Positions 1-7,589 of a DNA stretch of 64,000 nt are shown here, in pieces; position 1 is the stretch's first letter, and each line of letters starts with the position of its first letter. The position numbers and the translations under genes are program-made. Source of the stretch: Flavipsychrobacter stenotrophus (GTDB lineage Bacteria; Bacteroidota; Bacteroidia; Chitinophagales; Chitinophagaceae); assembly GCF_002954265.1 (NCBI RefSeq), contig NZ_PPSL01000003.1, positions 806,001 to 870,000 on the forward strand, in the 5' to 3' direction. The notes under the pieces are model-generated. The model saw nothing but the letters and a program-made list of their open reading frames with translations, was not told where the DNA came from and did no database searches.

Positions 1-1240
1 TACCCGCAACATGCTTGCCGATATCACCGCTGAGCTGCAGGGACTGCAACAGAATATTACAGAAGCTGATGCGGAATTCCGCGCGGTGGAAACTGTATTT
101 AATGAAGCCAGTGCTCAATACAATCAGCATAACATAGCATCTACCCGCCAGCAGAGTAAGCTGGAAGGGCTGAAGCAGGAACTACAGTTCCGCAACAATC
201 AGCTGAGCGACCTGAAGAAGCAGATAAGCAGCAACAGCGAGCAGCTGCAGCAGATCAATACTCAGCTGGAAGAAACAGAGCAAACACTGCATGTAGGCGA
301 CAATGAACTGTACGACCTGCTGGTGCGCAAGGAAACAGAAGAGAAAGTACTGAACGAAAAGGACAGGGATTACTATACTATGCGTAATGGCATAAGTGGG
401 CAGGAAAGCCAGCTGAACCAGAAGCGCCGTGAGAAGGAACAGGCAGAACTATTGCTGCAGACCATAAAGGATAAGCTGGCCACCATGAAGCTGCAGGTAG
501 CGGGTATGAGTGAAAGGCTGGCCATAGAATTCAAGGTGAAGCTGGATGATATTCTGAGCGAACCAAGAACAGGACTGCAGACCATAGAAGAGCTGACAGC
601 AGAAACTGAGCGCATGAAAAAGCGCCTGGATAATATGGGTGAAGTAAACCCTACTGCAATAGAAGCTTACACTGAAATGAAGGTGCGCCACGACTTTATA
701 GTGGAGCAGCGCAATGACCTGGTGAATGCCAAGGAGTCGTTACTGTCTACCATTGAAGAAGTGGAGAATACCGCCAATACTAAGTTCCGCGAAACCTTTG
801 ACCTGGTGCGTGAGAACTTTGTAACGGTGTTTAAGGCACTCTTCACCCCTGAAGATAGCTGCGATCTTCGCCTTACGGATCCTGACAATGTAGCGGATAG
901 CAACATAGAAATATATGCGCAGCCTAAGGGTAAGAAGCCAAGTACGCTGACTCAGCTTTCGGGCGGAGAAAAGACGTTGACGTCTACAGCCTTCCTGTTT
1001 GCCATATACCTCATTAAGCCTGCACCATTCTGCATACTGGATGAAGTTGATGCGCCGCTGGATGATGCCAATGTGGGCAAGTTCACGCAGATGATCCGCA
1101 AGTTCTCAGACAACTCGCAGTTCATCATTGTTACGCACAACAAGCAGACCATGGCATCGGTAGATGTGATCTATGGTGTGACCATGCAGGAGCCCGGCGT
1201 AAGTAAGCTGGTGCCAGTTGACTTCAGAAGTTTAAACTAA
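1..1240 (+). CDS. smc: Chromosome segregation protein SMC, C-terminal part (runs off left edge)
   Basis: SMC is the ATPase core of the condensin-like complex that compacts and segregates the chromosome. The reading frame is open from the first complete codon at base 2, so the N-terminal half lies outside the window. Visible are the C-terminal part of a long coiled coil (about the first 215 residues, rich in Gln, Glu, Lys and Leu), then the C-terminal ATPase lobe: the ABC signature LSGGEKTLTS, the Walker B and D-loop region ILDEVDAPLDDAN, and the H-loop region IIVTHNKQTM. The protein ends normally and a strong terminator follows. The full length cannot be judged from here. The SMC call is firm because the signature, Walker B and coiled coil occur in the right order; RecN and SbcC differ in these motifs. 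Confidence 0.95.
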   Translation, partial: TRNMLADITAELQGLQQNITEADAEFRAVETVFNEASAQYNQHNIASTRQQSKLEGLKQELQFRNNQLSDLKKQISSNSEQLQQINTQLEETEQTLHVGDNELYDLLVRKETEEKVLNEKDRDYYTMRNGISGQESQLNQKRREKEQAELLLQTIKDKLATMKLQVAGMSERLAIEFKVKLDDILSEPRTGLQTIEELTAETERMKKRLDNMGEVNPTAIEAYTEMKVRHDFIVEQRNDLVNAKESLLSTIEEVENTANTKFRETFDLVRENFVTVFKALFTPEDSCDLRLTDPDNVADSNIEIYAQPKGKKPSTLTQLSGGEKTLTSTAFLFAIYLIKPAPFCILDEVDAPLDDANVGKFTQMIRKFSDNSQFIIVTHNKQTMASVDVIYGVTMQEPGVSKLVPVDFRSLN

Positions 1241-1249
1241 TAGATATAG

Positions 1250-1296
1250 ATGCCGGGAGACAGCTTAGGTAAGCATCTTCCGGCATTTTCCTTTTT
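1250..1296 (+). terminator. Rho-independent terminator after smc
   Basis: An 11-bp arm starting ATGCCGG at 1250 pairs with TCTTCCGGCAT (1276-1286, one G-T pair). The apex pairs further (GCTTA with TAAGC). The tract TTTTCCTTTTT follows. It starts ten bases after the smc stop codon. Confidence 0.85.
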
Positions 1297-1313
1297 ACCG
1301 CATACATTGCCTC

Positions 1314-2120
1314 ATGAAAACAAGAAGAATGAAAAATCTATTTTACACGTTATTTGCTGCTCTTTTATTTACAACATCAAATGCCGGTGCACAGCGTCTG
1401 CATGATGATAATACCATAAGCTGGCTGTCGAGTCAGAATACAATATATCTTTCTAAAAAGGTTTCGCTGGCATTAGAATATCAGTGGAGGCGGGAAGGAG
1501 TGTTTCAGAGTTGGCAGCAATCGCTGGCCAGGGGCGGTGTTCAGTATCATTTCAAGAACGGAGTGTCGGTGTTAGGTGGTTATGCATATGTGATCACTTA
1601 TCCTTATGGAGACTATCCTGCAGGGCCATACACTATTCCAGAGCACCGCATATTTGAGCAGTTGGTTTGGAACGACAATAGTCATGGACGATTGATGATC
1701 AATCACAGGCTGAGATTAGAGCAACGCCTTGTGGGCAAGGTAAACCAGAAGGCCGCGGCATACGATGTTGATGGATCTAACTACCTGAACCGTGTGCGCT
1801 ACCAGCTGCGTGTTACCTATCCATTGAACAATAAAAAGCTGGAAGATAAGACATGGTATCTGGCCGCGTTTGATGAGTTGTTTGTAGGCTTCGGTTCTAA
1901 TGTGAACCAGAACATTTTTGACCAGAACCGTATAGGTATCTTGGCCGGTTACCAGTTCAACAAGAACTTCAGAGTGGACGCAGGCTACCTTAATCAGACT
2001 GTACAGCAAGGCGCATTGGTTGGCGGCAAACAGGTTTACCAGTATAACAATGGACTGCTGGTTACGGCATATTATACTAAGCCGGCAAGGGAGAAGAAGG
2101 TTGTGGAGGGGAGTAAGTAG
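1314..2120 (+). CDS. DUF2490 family outer membrane or secreted protein
   Basis: The 268-residue product starts with a basic N-terminus and hydrophobic signal peptide ending near the AGAQ motif, so it is exported. The mature part is rich in alternating aromatic and polar residues (for example SLALEYQWRR, QRIGI-like strands, RVDAGYLNQT) and ends in short amphipathic strands, as expected for a small beta-barrel. This matches the DUF2490 family, common in Bacteroidota and of unknown function. A second ATG five codons in (1329) gives a more typical signal peptide and could be the real start. The gene follows the smc terminator, so it has its own promoter, which I cannot place. Its 3' end faces recN, with a repeat-rich spacer between. 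Confidence 0.7.
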   Translation: MKTRRMKNLFYTLFAALLFTTSNAGAQRLHDDNTISWLSSQNTIYLSKKVSLALEYQWRREGVFQSWQQSLARGGVQYHFKNGVSVLGGYAYVITYPYGDYPAGPYTIPEHRIFEQLVWNDNSHGRLMINHRLRLEQRLVGKVNQKAAAYDVDGSNYLNRVRYQLRVTYPLNNKKLEDKTWYLAAFDELFVGFGSNVNQNIFDQNRIGILAGYQFNKNFRVDAGYLNQTVQQGALVGGKQVYQYNNGLLVTAYYTKPAREKKVVEGSK

Positions 2121-2130
2121 TTATGTCGTT

Positions 2131-2220
2131 GGGTCTCAAAGAGAACCGATCAGATGTTCGGGTCAGAGACCCGTTAAACTATTCGTCACGAGAGCGCTGC
2201 GCTAACTCTCGCGACAGGAG
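2131..2220 (+). repeat. Palindromic repeat family A, copy A1
   Basis: Three hairpin modules stand in a row: TCTC-AAA-GAGA (2134-2144), CGGGTC-AGA-GACCCG (2159-2173), and a longer one where GTCACGAGAG pairs with CTCTCGCGAC (2185-2215, one mismatch) with apex AGCG-CTG-CGCT. GGGTCTC at the start also pairs with GAGACCC. A close copy is at 4101. It lies between the convergent DUF2490 and recN genes and could fold in transcripts from either. Confidence 0.75.
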
Positions 2221-2235
2221 AGTGGCCAACTTTCA

Positions 2236-2285
2236 GGTCTCAAAGAGAACCGGCCGGATGGTTGTCGGTCAGAGACCGACAACAG
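2236..2285 (+). repeat. Palindromic repeat family A, copy A2 (short form)
   Basis: It starts with the same GGTCTCAAAGAGAACCGG lead as copy A1. The second hairpin has a different and longer stem, GTTGTCGGTC-AGA-GACCGACAAC (2261-2283), a perfect 10-bp arm around the same AGA loop. The third module is absent. Confidence 0.75.
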
Positions 2286-2314
2286 GCGATGATTTTCCTT
2301 ACGTAATTGACGGT

Positions 2315-3973
2315 CTAGGCTTCTACCAACTCCTTTGCATTATTAATGGCTGCTGTACTTGGTTGTTCGCCACCTATCATGCGTGCTATGGCCAATACGC
2401 GTTCACTTTGCTCAAGGGTGCGGATGTTGGTTGCGAGACGGCCGGTTTTGTCGGCTTCTTTATAAACATAGAAGTGTCTTGATCCACGGGCTGCTACCTG
2501 CGGCTGGTGCGTGATACAGATGACCTGGTGGTATTGAGAGAGGTCGCGTAGTAGCAGGCCTACCTGTCTTGCAGCTTCCCCTGAGATACCGGTGTCTACT
2601 TCGTCGAATATAAGCGTAGGCATGTGCAGCGCCTTTGCGGTAAGTGATTTGATGCATAGCATGATGCGGCTCATTTCACCACCCGATGCGGCTTTCTGCA
2701 ATGTCAGGAATGATCCGCTCTTATTAGCATCGAGCATAAACTGTACACTGTCTGTGCCGTATGGAGTGGGTTGTATGGTCTCTATCTTCACCTCGAAACG
2801 GGCATTAGGCATGCCCACCAATGCCAGCAGTTCATTCATCTTCTTCACGAATGCGGGAATGGCTTTCTTGCGTTGATCAGATAGGGTTGTGCCCTTCGTT
2901 TGTAGCTCTTTGAATAGTAGTTCTTCTTCGGTTGTAAGTCGGCCTATTGCATTGGAAATGTCGAGTGTTGCTTTCAGTTCTTCTTCGAGGGAGGCTTGCA
3001 ATGCAAGAAGTTCGGCGGTGGTGTTCACCGCGTGTTTCTTCATCAGCTTATAGCCGACGTCCACTTTTTGCTGCAGTTCATCCATAGCCGCAGGATCTAA
3101 AGAGATATGTCCGGCTTCACTCTCCAGTTCGCCTGCAATATCTTTCAGTTCTGCCCATGCCGATGTAATGCGTTCCTGCAAAGGCTTTACAGAAGGCATA
3201 ATATCGGTGATGCCCAATAGTTGCTGGTTGATGCGCTTCAGTTCATTGAGGAAGGGTTGTTCGCCGTCTTCGAGTAGGGTACGTGCGCCATCGAGTATCT
3301 GTATGATGCGCTCTGAGTGACTCATTTGTTTGAGCTGTAGTGAGGCATTCTCTACTTCGTCTGGCTTGAAGGATGCCTGTATGAGTTCATCGAGCAGGTA
3401 TTGTTTATAGTCTGATTCCTTTTGCCATTGTGCCTGGCGGCCAAGGTTTTCGTTCAGCTCGCGCTTTACTTTCTTGTGTTTGTTGTAGATCTCTCTGTAT
3501 GCAGTAGCGGTGTTTGTTGTTCCTGCAATAGCATCCAAAGACTCCATCTGGAAATTGCCATCTTCCAATGCCTGGTGATCGAACTGCTGGTGTAGGTCTA
3601 CCAACAGGGAAGTAAGGTCATTGAGTATAGTTAAGGTTACCGGTGTGTCATTGACAAAGGCCCTTGATTTGCCGCTAACGGCTATTTCGCGGCGAATGAT
3701 ACACTGGTCTTCATAATCAAGATCGGCGGCTGCCAATGCCTTTTTAAAGGGTGCATTGTCACTTACATTGAAATAGCCTTCTATTACCGATTTTTCAGAC
3801 TTGTTGATGAGCACACTGCTATCGGCACGCTCGCCCAAAATGAGGGATAGAGCGCCTAATATGATACTTTTTCCGGCGCCGGTTTCACCCGTAACCGTAT
3901 TGAGGTGACCATCGGGTTCTATGGCCAGATGATCTATAATAGCGTAATTGTTAATGACAAGCTTCTGAAGCAT
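2315..3973 (-). CDS. recN: DNA repair protein RecN
   Basis: RecN is an SMC-like ATPase that acts at DNA double-strand breaks in recombination repair. The 552-residue length is normal. Residues 29-36 are the Walker A motif GETGAGKS. The middle is coiled coil. Near residue 425 is the ABC signature SGGEMSRIML, followed by Walker B LIFDEVDTGISG and the H-loop region CITHQPQVAA. These are diagnostic of RecN rather than SMC or RecF. The gene stands alone on the minus strand; its 3' end converges on the DUF2490 gene. An AT-rich TATTTTTA element about 22 bases upstream of the ATG (3995-4002, minus strand) resembles a weak TAnnTTTG promoter element. Confidence 0.96.
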   Translation of the reverse strand: MLQKLVINNYAIIDHLAIEPDGHLNTVTGETGAGKSIILGALSLILGERADSSVLINKSEKSVIEGYFNVSDNAPFKKALAAADLDYEDQCIIRREIAVSGKSRAFVNDTPVTLTILNDLTSLLVDLHQQFDHQALEDGNFQMESLDAIAGTTNTATAYREIYNKHKKVKRELNENLGRQAQWQKESDYKQYLLDELIQASFKPDEVENASLQLKQMSHSERIIQILDGARTLLEDGEQPFLNELKRINQQLLGITDIMPSVKPLQERITSAWAELKDIAGELESEAGHISLDPAAMDELQQKVDVGYKLMKKHAVNTTAELLALQASLEEELKATLDISNAIGRLTTEEELLFKELQTKGTTLSDQRKKAIPAFVKKMNELLALVGMPNARFEVKIETIQPTPYGTDSVQFMLDANKSGSFLTLQKAASGGEMSRIMLCIKSLTAKALHMPTLIFDEVDTGISGEAARQVGLLLRDLSQYHQVICITHQPQVAARGSRHFYVYKEADKTGRLATNIRTLEQSERVLAIARMIGGEQPSTAAINNAKELVEA

Positions 3974-4100
3974 AAATAAAGGGGTATGCGGGTGTAAAAA
4001 TAACGAAGTAAGAGGTAAGTATGGTTAACTGATTATGAAATGGGGATAAAGGGTGGGCTGGTGTGGTTTTGTAGGAGGGACGCTTTGACCGATTGGGCGT

Positions 4101-4196
4101 TTTAAAGAGAACCGGCCCGATGTTCGGGTCAGAGACCCGTTAAATCATGTCGTCACGAGAGCCCCGAAATAATCGGGGCTAACTCTCGCGACAGGA
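4101..4196 (+). repeat. Palindromic repeat family A, copy A3
   Basis: This is the best match to copy A1: TAAAGAGAACCGG, then CGGGTC-AGA-GACCCG (4125-4139), then CACGAG...CTCTCGCG enclosing an apical hairpin. That apex is AGCCCCGA-AATAA-TCGGGGCT, whereas A1 has AGCG-CTG-CGCT: the bases differ but pairing is complete in both. It lies in the 454-bp spacer between recN and ftsZ, which otherwise holds only B1, A4, an inverted repeat and the ftsZ terminator. Confidence 0.75.
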
Positions 4197-4229
4197 GGTT
4201 TAGGTGGGCTTAGCGCCTCATGTTGAGTG

Positions 4230-4251
4230 GAGACGCAAAATCTTGCGTCTC
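4230..4251 (+). repeat. Palindromic repeat family B, copy B1
   Basis: Perfect 9-bp arms GAGACGCAA and TTGCGTCTC surround the loop AATC. The flank TACGTACATGTT is similar in the other two copies (near 44700 and 51095, both on the opposite strand). Palindromes of this kind are scattered through many Bacteroidota genomes; their function is not known to me. Confidence 0.75.
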
Positions 4252-4266
4252 TACGTACATGTTGGG

Positions 4267-4317
4267 GGACGTCCCAAAGTGAGTGGGCCCGATGTGCAGG
4301 TCGGGAGACCGGCGACC
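4267..4317 (+). repeat. Palindromic repeat family A, copy A4 (degenerate)
   Basis: AAAGTGAGTGGGCCCGATGT then GGTCGGGAGACC aligns with AAAGAGAACCGGCCCGATGT and GGTCAGAGACC in copy A3. It lacks the third hairpin. Confidence 0.55.
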
Positions 4318-4321
4318 GCTC

Positions 4322-4344
4322 GAGCGTAGACAGAGTCTACGCTC
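4322..4344. repeat. Perfect 9-bp inverted repeat
   Basis: GAGCGTAGA and TCTACGCTC are separated by CAGAG. It sits just downstream of the ftsZ terminator as read on the minus strand. No T-tract follows on either strand, so it is probably not itself a terminator. Confidence 0.55.
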
Positions 4345-4366
4345 AGCACTAAACGTGGTGTGCTTC

Positions 4367-4400
4367 TAAAAGAAAAGCCTCCGTTAGAGAACGGAGGCTT
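4367..4400 (-). terminator. Rho-independent terminator of the dcw cluster (after ftsZ)
   Basis: AAGCCTCCGTT (4375-4385) and AACGGAGGCTT (4390-4400) form a perfect 11-bp stem around AGAG. On the minus strand the stem is followed by TTCTTTT. It lies about 28 bases past the ftsZ stop codon and closes the 13-gene cluster. Confidence 0.9.
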
Positions 4401-4427
4401 TCTGAGGGATCTTATTTATTTAGAATA

Positions 4428-6044
4428 TCAATCAGGCTTGTTGCCATCAAGGAATGTGTTGATGGTGTTGATGTTGCCTTTATTGTCGTGGCCTACAGTG
4501 TAGCCGCTGTACTGGGTAGATGATGATGAGCTGTTGTCGAGCTGAACATTCTTGCGCATGTAAGCAGGAACGCTTTCTATTTCGTCTGTGCTTTCAGTGC
4601 CCTTGATGTTGAAGCTCATGCGGCGCAGGCGCTCTGCACGATCTTCCAATGCTCTCTTCTGCTCTTCGAACCTTCTCTGCTCTTCGATCTCGTCAGCAGT
4701 CAGGATACGCTCACCACGCTTGATGATAACATCTTCAACTGGTTCTTCTTTCTTGATCACCAAACGCATTGGTACTTCTTCTTCCTTTCTTTCTTCGTAG
4801 AAGAATACAGGAGTTGGTTCAGGAATTGGTTCAGGAGCAATGGTCATTTCAACAACCGGAGCTACTTCTTCAACAACCACTTCTTCCTTGATGAAGAACT
4901 GCATAGCGGGCTCTTCGCTAACCTCAACCAATGTAGGGGTCATGTCGATAGGCTGCCTTTCTTCAACGCGAGTTTCGAAGTTGATAGGTGCGTTGTTAGT
5001 TATAGTGTTGATGTCTTCAAGTTTGAAGCTGATCTTTTCAGGTTCACGGTTTCTTGAAGGCATATCAATGTTGATCTCCTTGTAATTGAAACCTGTAGCG
5101 ATAACTGTAACAGCGATCTTGTCATGCAGGTTAGGGTCGTGACCCATACCCAGGATAACATCGCAATTGTCGCCCGCCTGCTGCTGTACATAAGCCTGTA
5201 TAGCTTCAGCTTCATCCATTGTGTGCTCAAATTCGCCTGAAGCTGAAGTGATGTTCAACAGCAACCACTTAGCGCCGCTGATATCGCTATCATTCAGCAA
5301 TGGAGAGTTCAATGCCTGCTCAACCGCGTGTAATGCGCGGTTTTCGCCAGATACTGATGCGCTACCCAGGATAGCTACACCGCCATTCTTCATAACTGTG
5401 CAAACGTCTGCAAAGTCAACGTTCATAGAACCAGTTGTAGTGATCACATCAGTGATACACTTAGCAGCAGTAGCCAGGATATCATCGGCCTTAGCGAACG
5501 CCTGTGTGAACGGCAGGTTGCCGAACTGCTGGCGCAGCTTATCGTTAGAGATGATCAGTACTGTATCAACATGCTCGCGCATGCGCTCAATACCTTCCTG
5601 AGCCTGCTTCATACGCTTACGACCTTCGTAAGTGAATGGAGTGGTAACGATACCTACAGTAAGGATGTCGAGGTCTTTACAGATCTTGGCAACAACGGGT
5701 GCGCCACCTGTACCTGTACCACCACCCATGCCGGCTGTAATGAATGCCATGCGGGTATTTACCTTCAGTATCTTAGTTATATCTTCCAAACTTTCTTCGC
5801 AAGATTGTTTGCCAATTTCAGGGTTGGCACCTGCACCAAGACCTGCTGTAAGATGCGGCCCAAGCTGCACCTTATTTACTACAGGGCTCAAGGTAAGTGC
5901 CTGTGAGTCTGTGTTGCACACAACAAAGTCAACGCCTTCTATACCGAGGCTATACATGTAATTGACAGCATTGCTTCCGCCGCCGCCAACACCGATCACT
6001 TTAATAATAGACGATTGATTTTTTGGAATTTCGAAGTGTATCAT
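4428..6044 (-). CDS. ftsZ: Cell division protein FtsZ
   Basis: FtsZ is the tubulin-like GTPase that forms the division ring under the inner membrane. The GTPase core fills about residues 12-330. The tubulin signature GGGTGTG is at residues 107-113, preceded by the glycine-rich GVGGGGSNAV loop. An acidic Glu/Val/Pro-rich linker follows (about 370-490), then VPAYMRKN at 492-499, matching the usual C-terminal peptide (D/E-x-P-A-F/Y-L/M-R) that binds FtsA. Most FtsZ proteins end there; this one has 39 further residues, rich in Ser, Thr, Asn and Gly. At 538 residues it is long for the family but usual for Bacteroidota. It is the last gene of the dcw cluster, 87 bp after ftsA, with a terminator behind it. 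Confidence 0.98.
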   Translation of the reverse strand: MIHFEIPKNQSSIIKVIGVGGGGSNAVNYMYSLGIEGVDFVVCNTDSQALTLSPVVNKVQLGPHLTAGLGAGANPEIGKQSCEESLEDITKILKVNTRMAFITAGMGGGTGTGGAPVVAKICKDLDILTVGIVTTPFTYEGRKRMKQAQEGIERMREHVDTVLIISNDKLRQQFGNLPFTQAFAKADDILATAAKCITDVITTTGSMNVDFADVCTVMKNGGVAILGSASVSGENRALHAVEQALNSPLLNDSDISGAKWLLLNITSASGEFEHTMDEAEAIQAYVQQQAGDNCDVILGMGHDPNLHDKIAVTVIATGFNYKEINIDMPSRNREPEKISFKLEDINTITNNAPINFETRVEERQPIDMTPTLVEVSEEPAMQFFIKEEVVVEEVAPVVEMTIAPEPIPEPTPVFFYEERKEEEVPMRLVIKKEEPVEDVIIKRGERILTADEIEEQRRFEEQKRALEDRAERLRRMSFNIKGTESTDEIESVPAYMRKNVQLDNSSSSSTQYSGYTVGHDNKGNINTINTFLDGNKPD

Positions 6045-6131
6045 ACTGGTTTTAAATTTGCAGGTTAATAAATAATGGTTAGTTGTGAGTTGTTACGATT
6101 ATTGTGAGTTGTTGTTTGTTACTAAGTTATG

Positions 6132-7565
6132 TTAGTCAATTGGTTGGTCATCGACATCTTCAAACATGCTGATAAACTTTCCTTTTAGCATGTCGAACAT
6201 TCCTTTGACCTTTTCATTGCGTTTGCGGTTCTTTTCTTTTACATCTTCCTGTTGTAAAGCCTCCTGATGTTCGTCGGTAATGTCGTCCATTGTTTCGATC
6301 TGTCCTTCGGCTACAATTGGCGCCAGGTCGATCTTTTCAACGTCGGCACCAGGAACATGCATGTAATTGCCGCCCTGACCTGTGAAGCGCATACGGCCAT
6401 TTTCGAAGTCGTGATAACCACGAAGAATAAGACCGATACATGTTGAATACATTGGGTTCATTAATGTATCTGCATGGCCGCCTGCAAGATGTTCATTAGG
6501 CAAGCCTACACGGGCGCTGAGGCCGGTAACGAACTCAGTCATTTGTGTAAGGTGCTTCAGGCGCGCGCCACCACCCGTAAGGATGATACCGCCCAACAAT
6601 CTCTTATCAAGATCTATCTGCTTGAGGTGATACAAAACGTAATCGAGGATCTCCTGCATACGAGCCTGTATGATATGAGCCAGGTTCTTAACAGAGATCT
6701 CCTTTGGCGGCAAACCACGCAAGCCAGGTATAGTGATGTATGCACTTGCATTGGCTTCCTGTGCCAACGCCATACCAAACTGTACCTTCATTTGCTCAGC
6801 CTGTGCCTTCAATACGCCAAGACCATTGCGGATATCATTAGTGATATTCACGCCGGCATAAGGTATTACCGCTGTGTGCTTAAGTATACCATCGTAGAAT
6901 ACGGCCATGTCGGTAGTGCCACCGCCTATATCTACGATAGCTACACCAGCTTCCAGGTCTTCGTCGTTCATTACTGAAGCGGCAGAAGCCAATGGCTGAA
7001 GCACCAGGTCTACTGTTTTAAGGTTAGACTTTTCTACGCAGCGATTGATGTTTCGGATAGCGTTCCTGTCACCTGTTATGAGGTGGAAGTTAGCGCCGAT
7101 CTTTACACCGCTCATACCGATAGGGTCTGTTACAAACGACGTGCTGTCGACTGTAAAGTCCTGCGGGATAATGTCGATGATCTGATCACCTGCGGGGATG
7201 TACGTCTTATACTGATCCTTGATCAACAGGTCGATATCTTCCTTGCTGATCTCGTTATCGGCATTCATACGTACTCTGTCTCCGCGGGTCTGCAGGCTCT
7301 TGATGTGCTGGCCGGCTATGCCCACGTATACATCCTTTATCTCCAACTGGGGATTAGAAAGGAGGCATCTTTCAATGGCTTGTTCTATAGAGCGGATACA
7401 CTGCTCTATATTCATTACAACACCATGACTAACGCCGGCAGATTCCGCTCGACCAAAACCGAGGATCTCGATCTTCCCGAACTCATTTTTTCTACCTGCG
7501 ATGGCCACTACCTTAGTGGTCCCGATATCCAGGCCAACGATGATAGGTTGTTGTTTGTTGCTCAT
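6132..7565 (-). CDS. ftsA: Cell division protein FtsA
   Basis: FtsA is the actin-like ATPase that tethers FtsZ filaments to the membrane and recruits later division proteins. The phosphate-1 motif GLDIGTTKVVAIAG is near the N-terminus, a second nucleotide-binding segment VAIVDIGGGTTDMAVF lies mid-protein, and the adenosine motif ILTGGGARL comes later, in the order of the actin/Hsp70 fold. A SHS2-type insertion (about residues 85-165) fits FtsA rather than MreB or DnaK. The C-terminus is charged and then ends in MLKGKFISMFEDV, a plausible amphipathic membrane-targeting helix. The 477 residues are a little longer than in Escherichia coli. It sits 24 bp after ftsQ and 87 bp before ftsZ. Confidence 0.97.
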   Translation of the reverse strand: MSNKQQPIIVGLDIGTTKVVAIAGRKNEFGKIEILGFGRAESAGVSHGVVMNIEQCIRSIEQAIERCLLSNPQLEIKDVYVGIAGQHIKSLQTRGDRVRMNADNEISKEDIDLLIKDQYKTYIPAGDQIIDIIPQDFTVDSTSFVTDPIGMSGVKIGANFHLITGDRNAIRNINRCVEKSNLKTVDLVLQPLASAASVMNDEDLEAGVAIVDIGGGTTDMAVFYDGILKHTAVIPYAGVNITNDIRNGLGVLKAQAEQMKVQFGMALAQEANASAYITIPGLRGLPPKEISVKNLAHIIQARMQEILDYVLYHLKQIDLDKRLLGGIILTGGGARLKHLTQMTEFVTGLSARVGLPNEHLAGGHADTLMNPMYSTCIGLILRGYHDFENGRMRFTGQGGNYMHVPGADVEKIDLAPIVAEGQIETMDDITDEHQEALQQEDVKEKNRKRNEKVKGMFDMLKGKFISMFEDVDDQPID

Positions 7566-7589
7566 ATCACATTATGTTTAAAAACTACT

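Noticed and set aside
3974-4427. Spacer between recN and ftsZ considered as an RNA gene or riboswitch
   Set aside because: All visible structure belongs to repeat families A and B, one inverted repeat and the ftsZ terminator. I see no tRNA cloverleaf or known riboswitch core.
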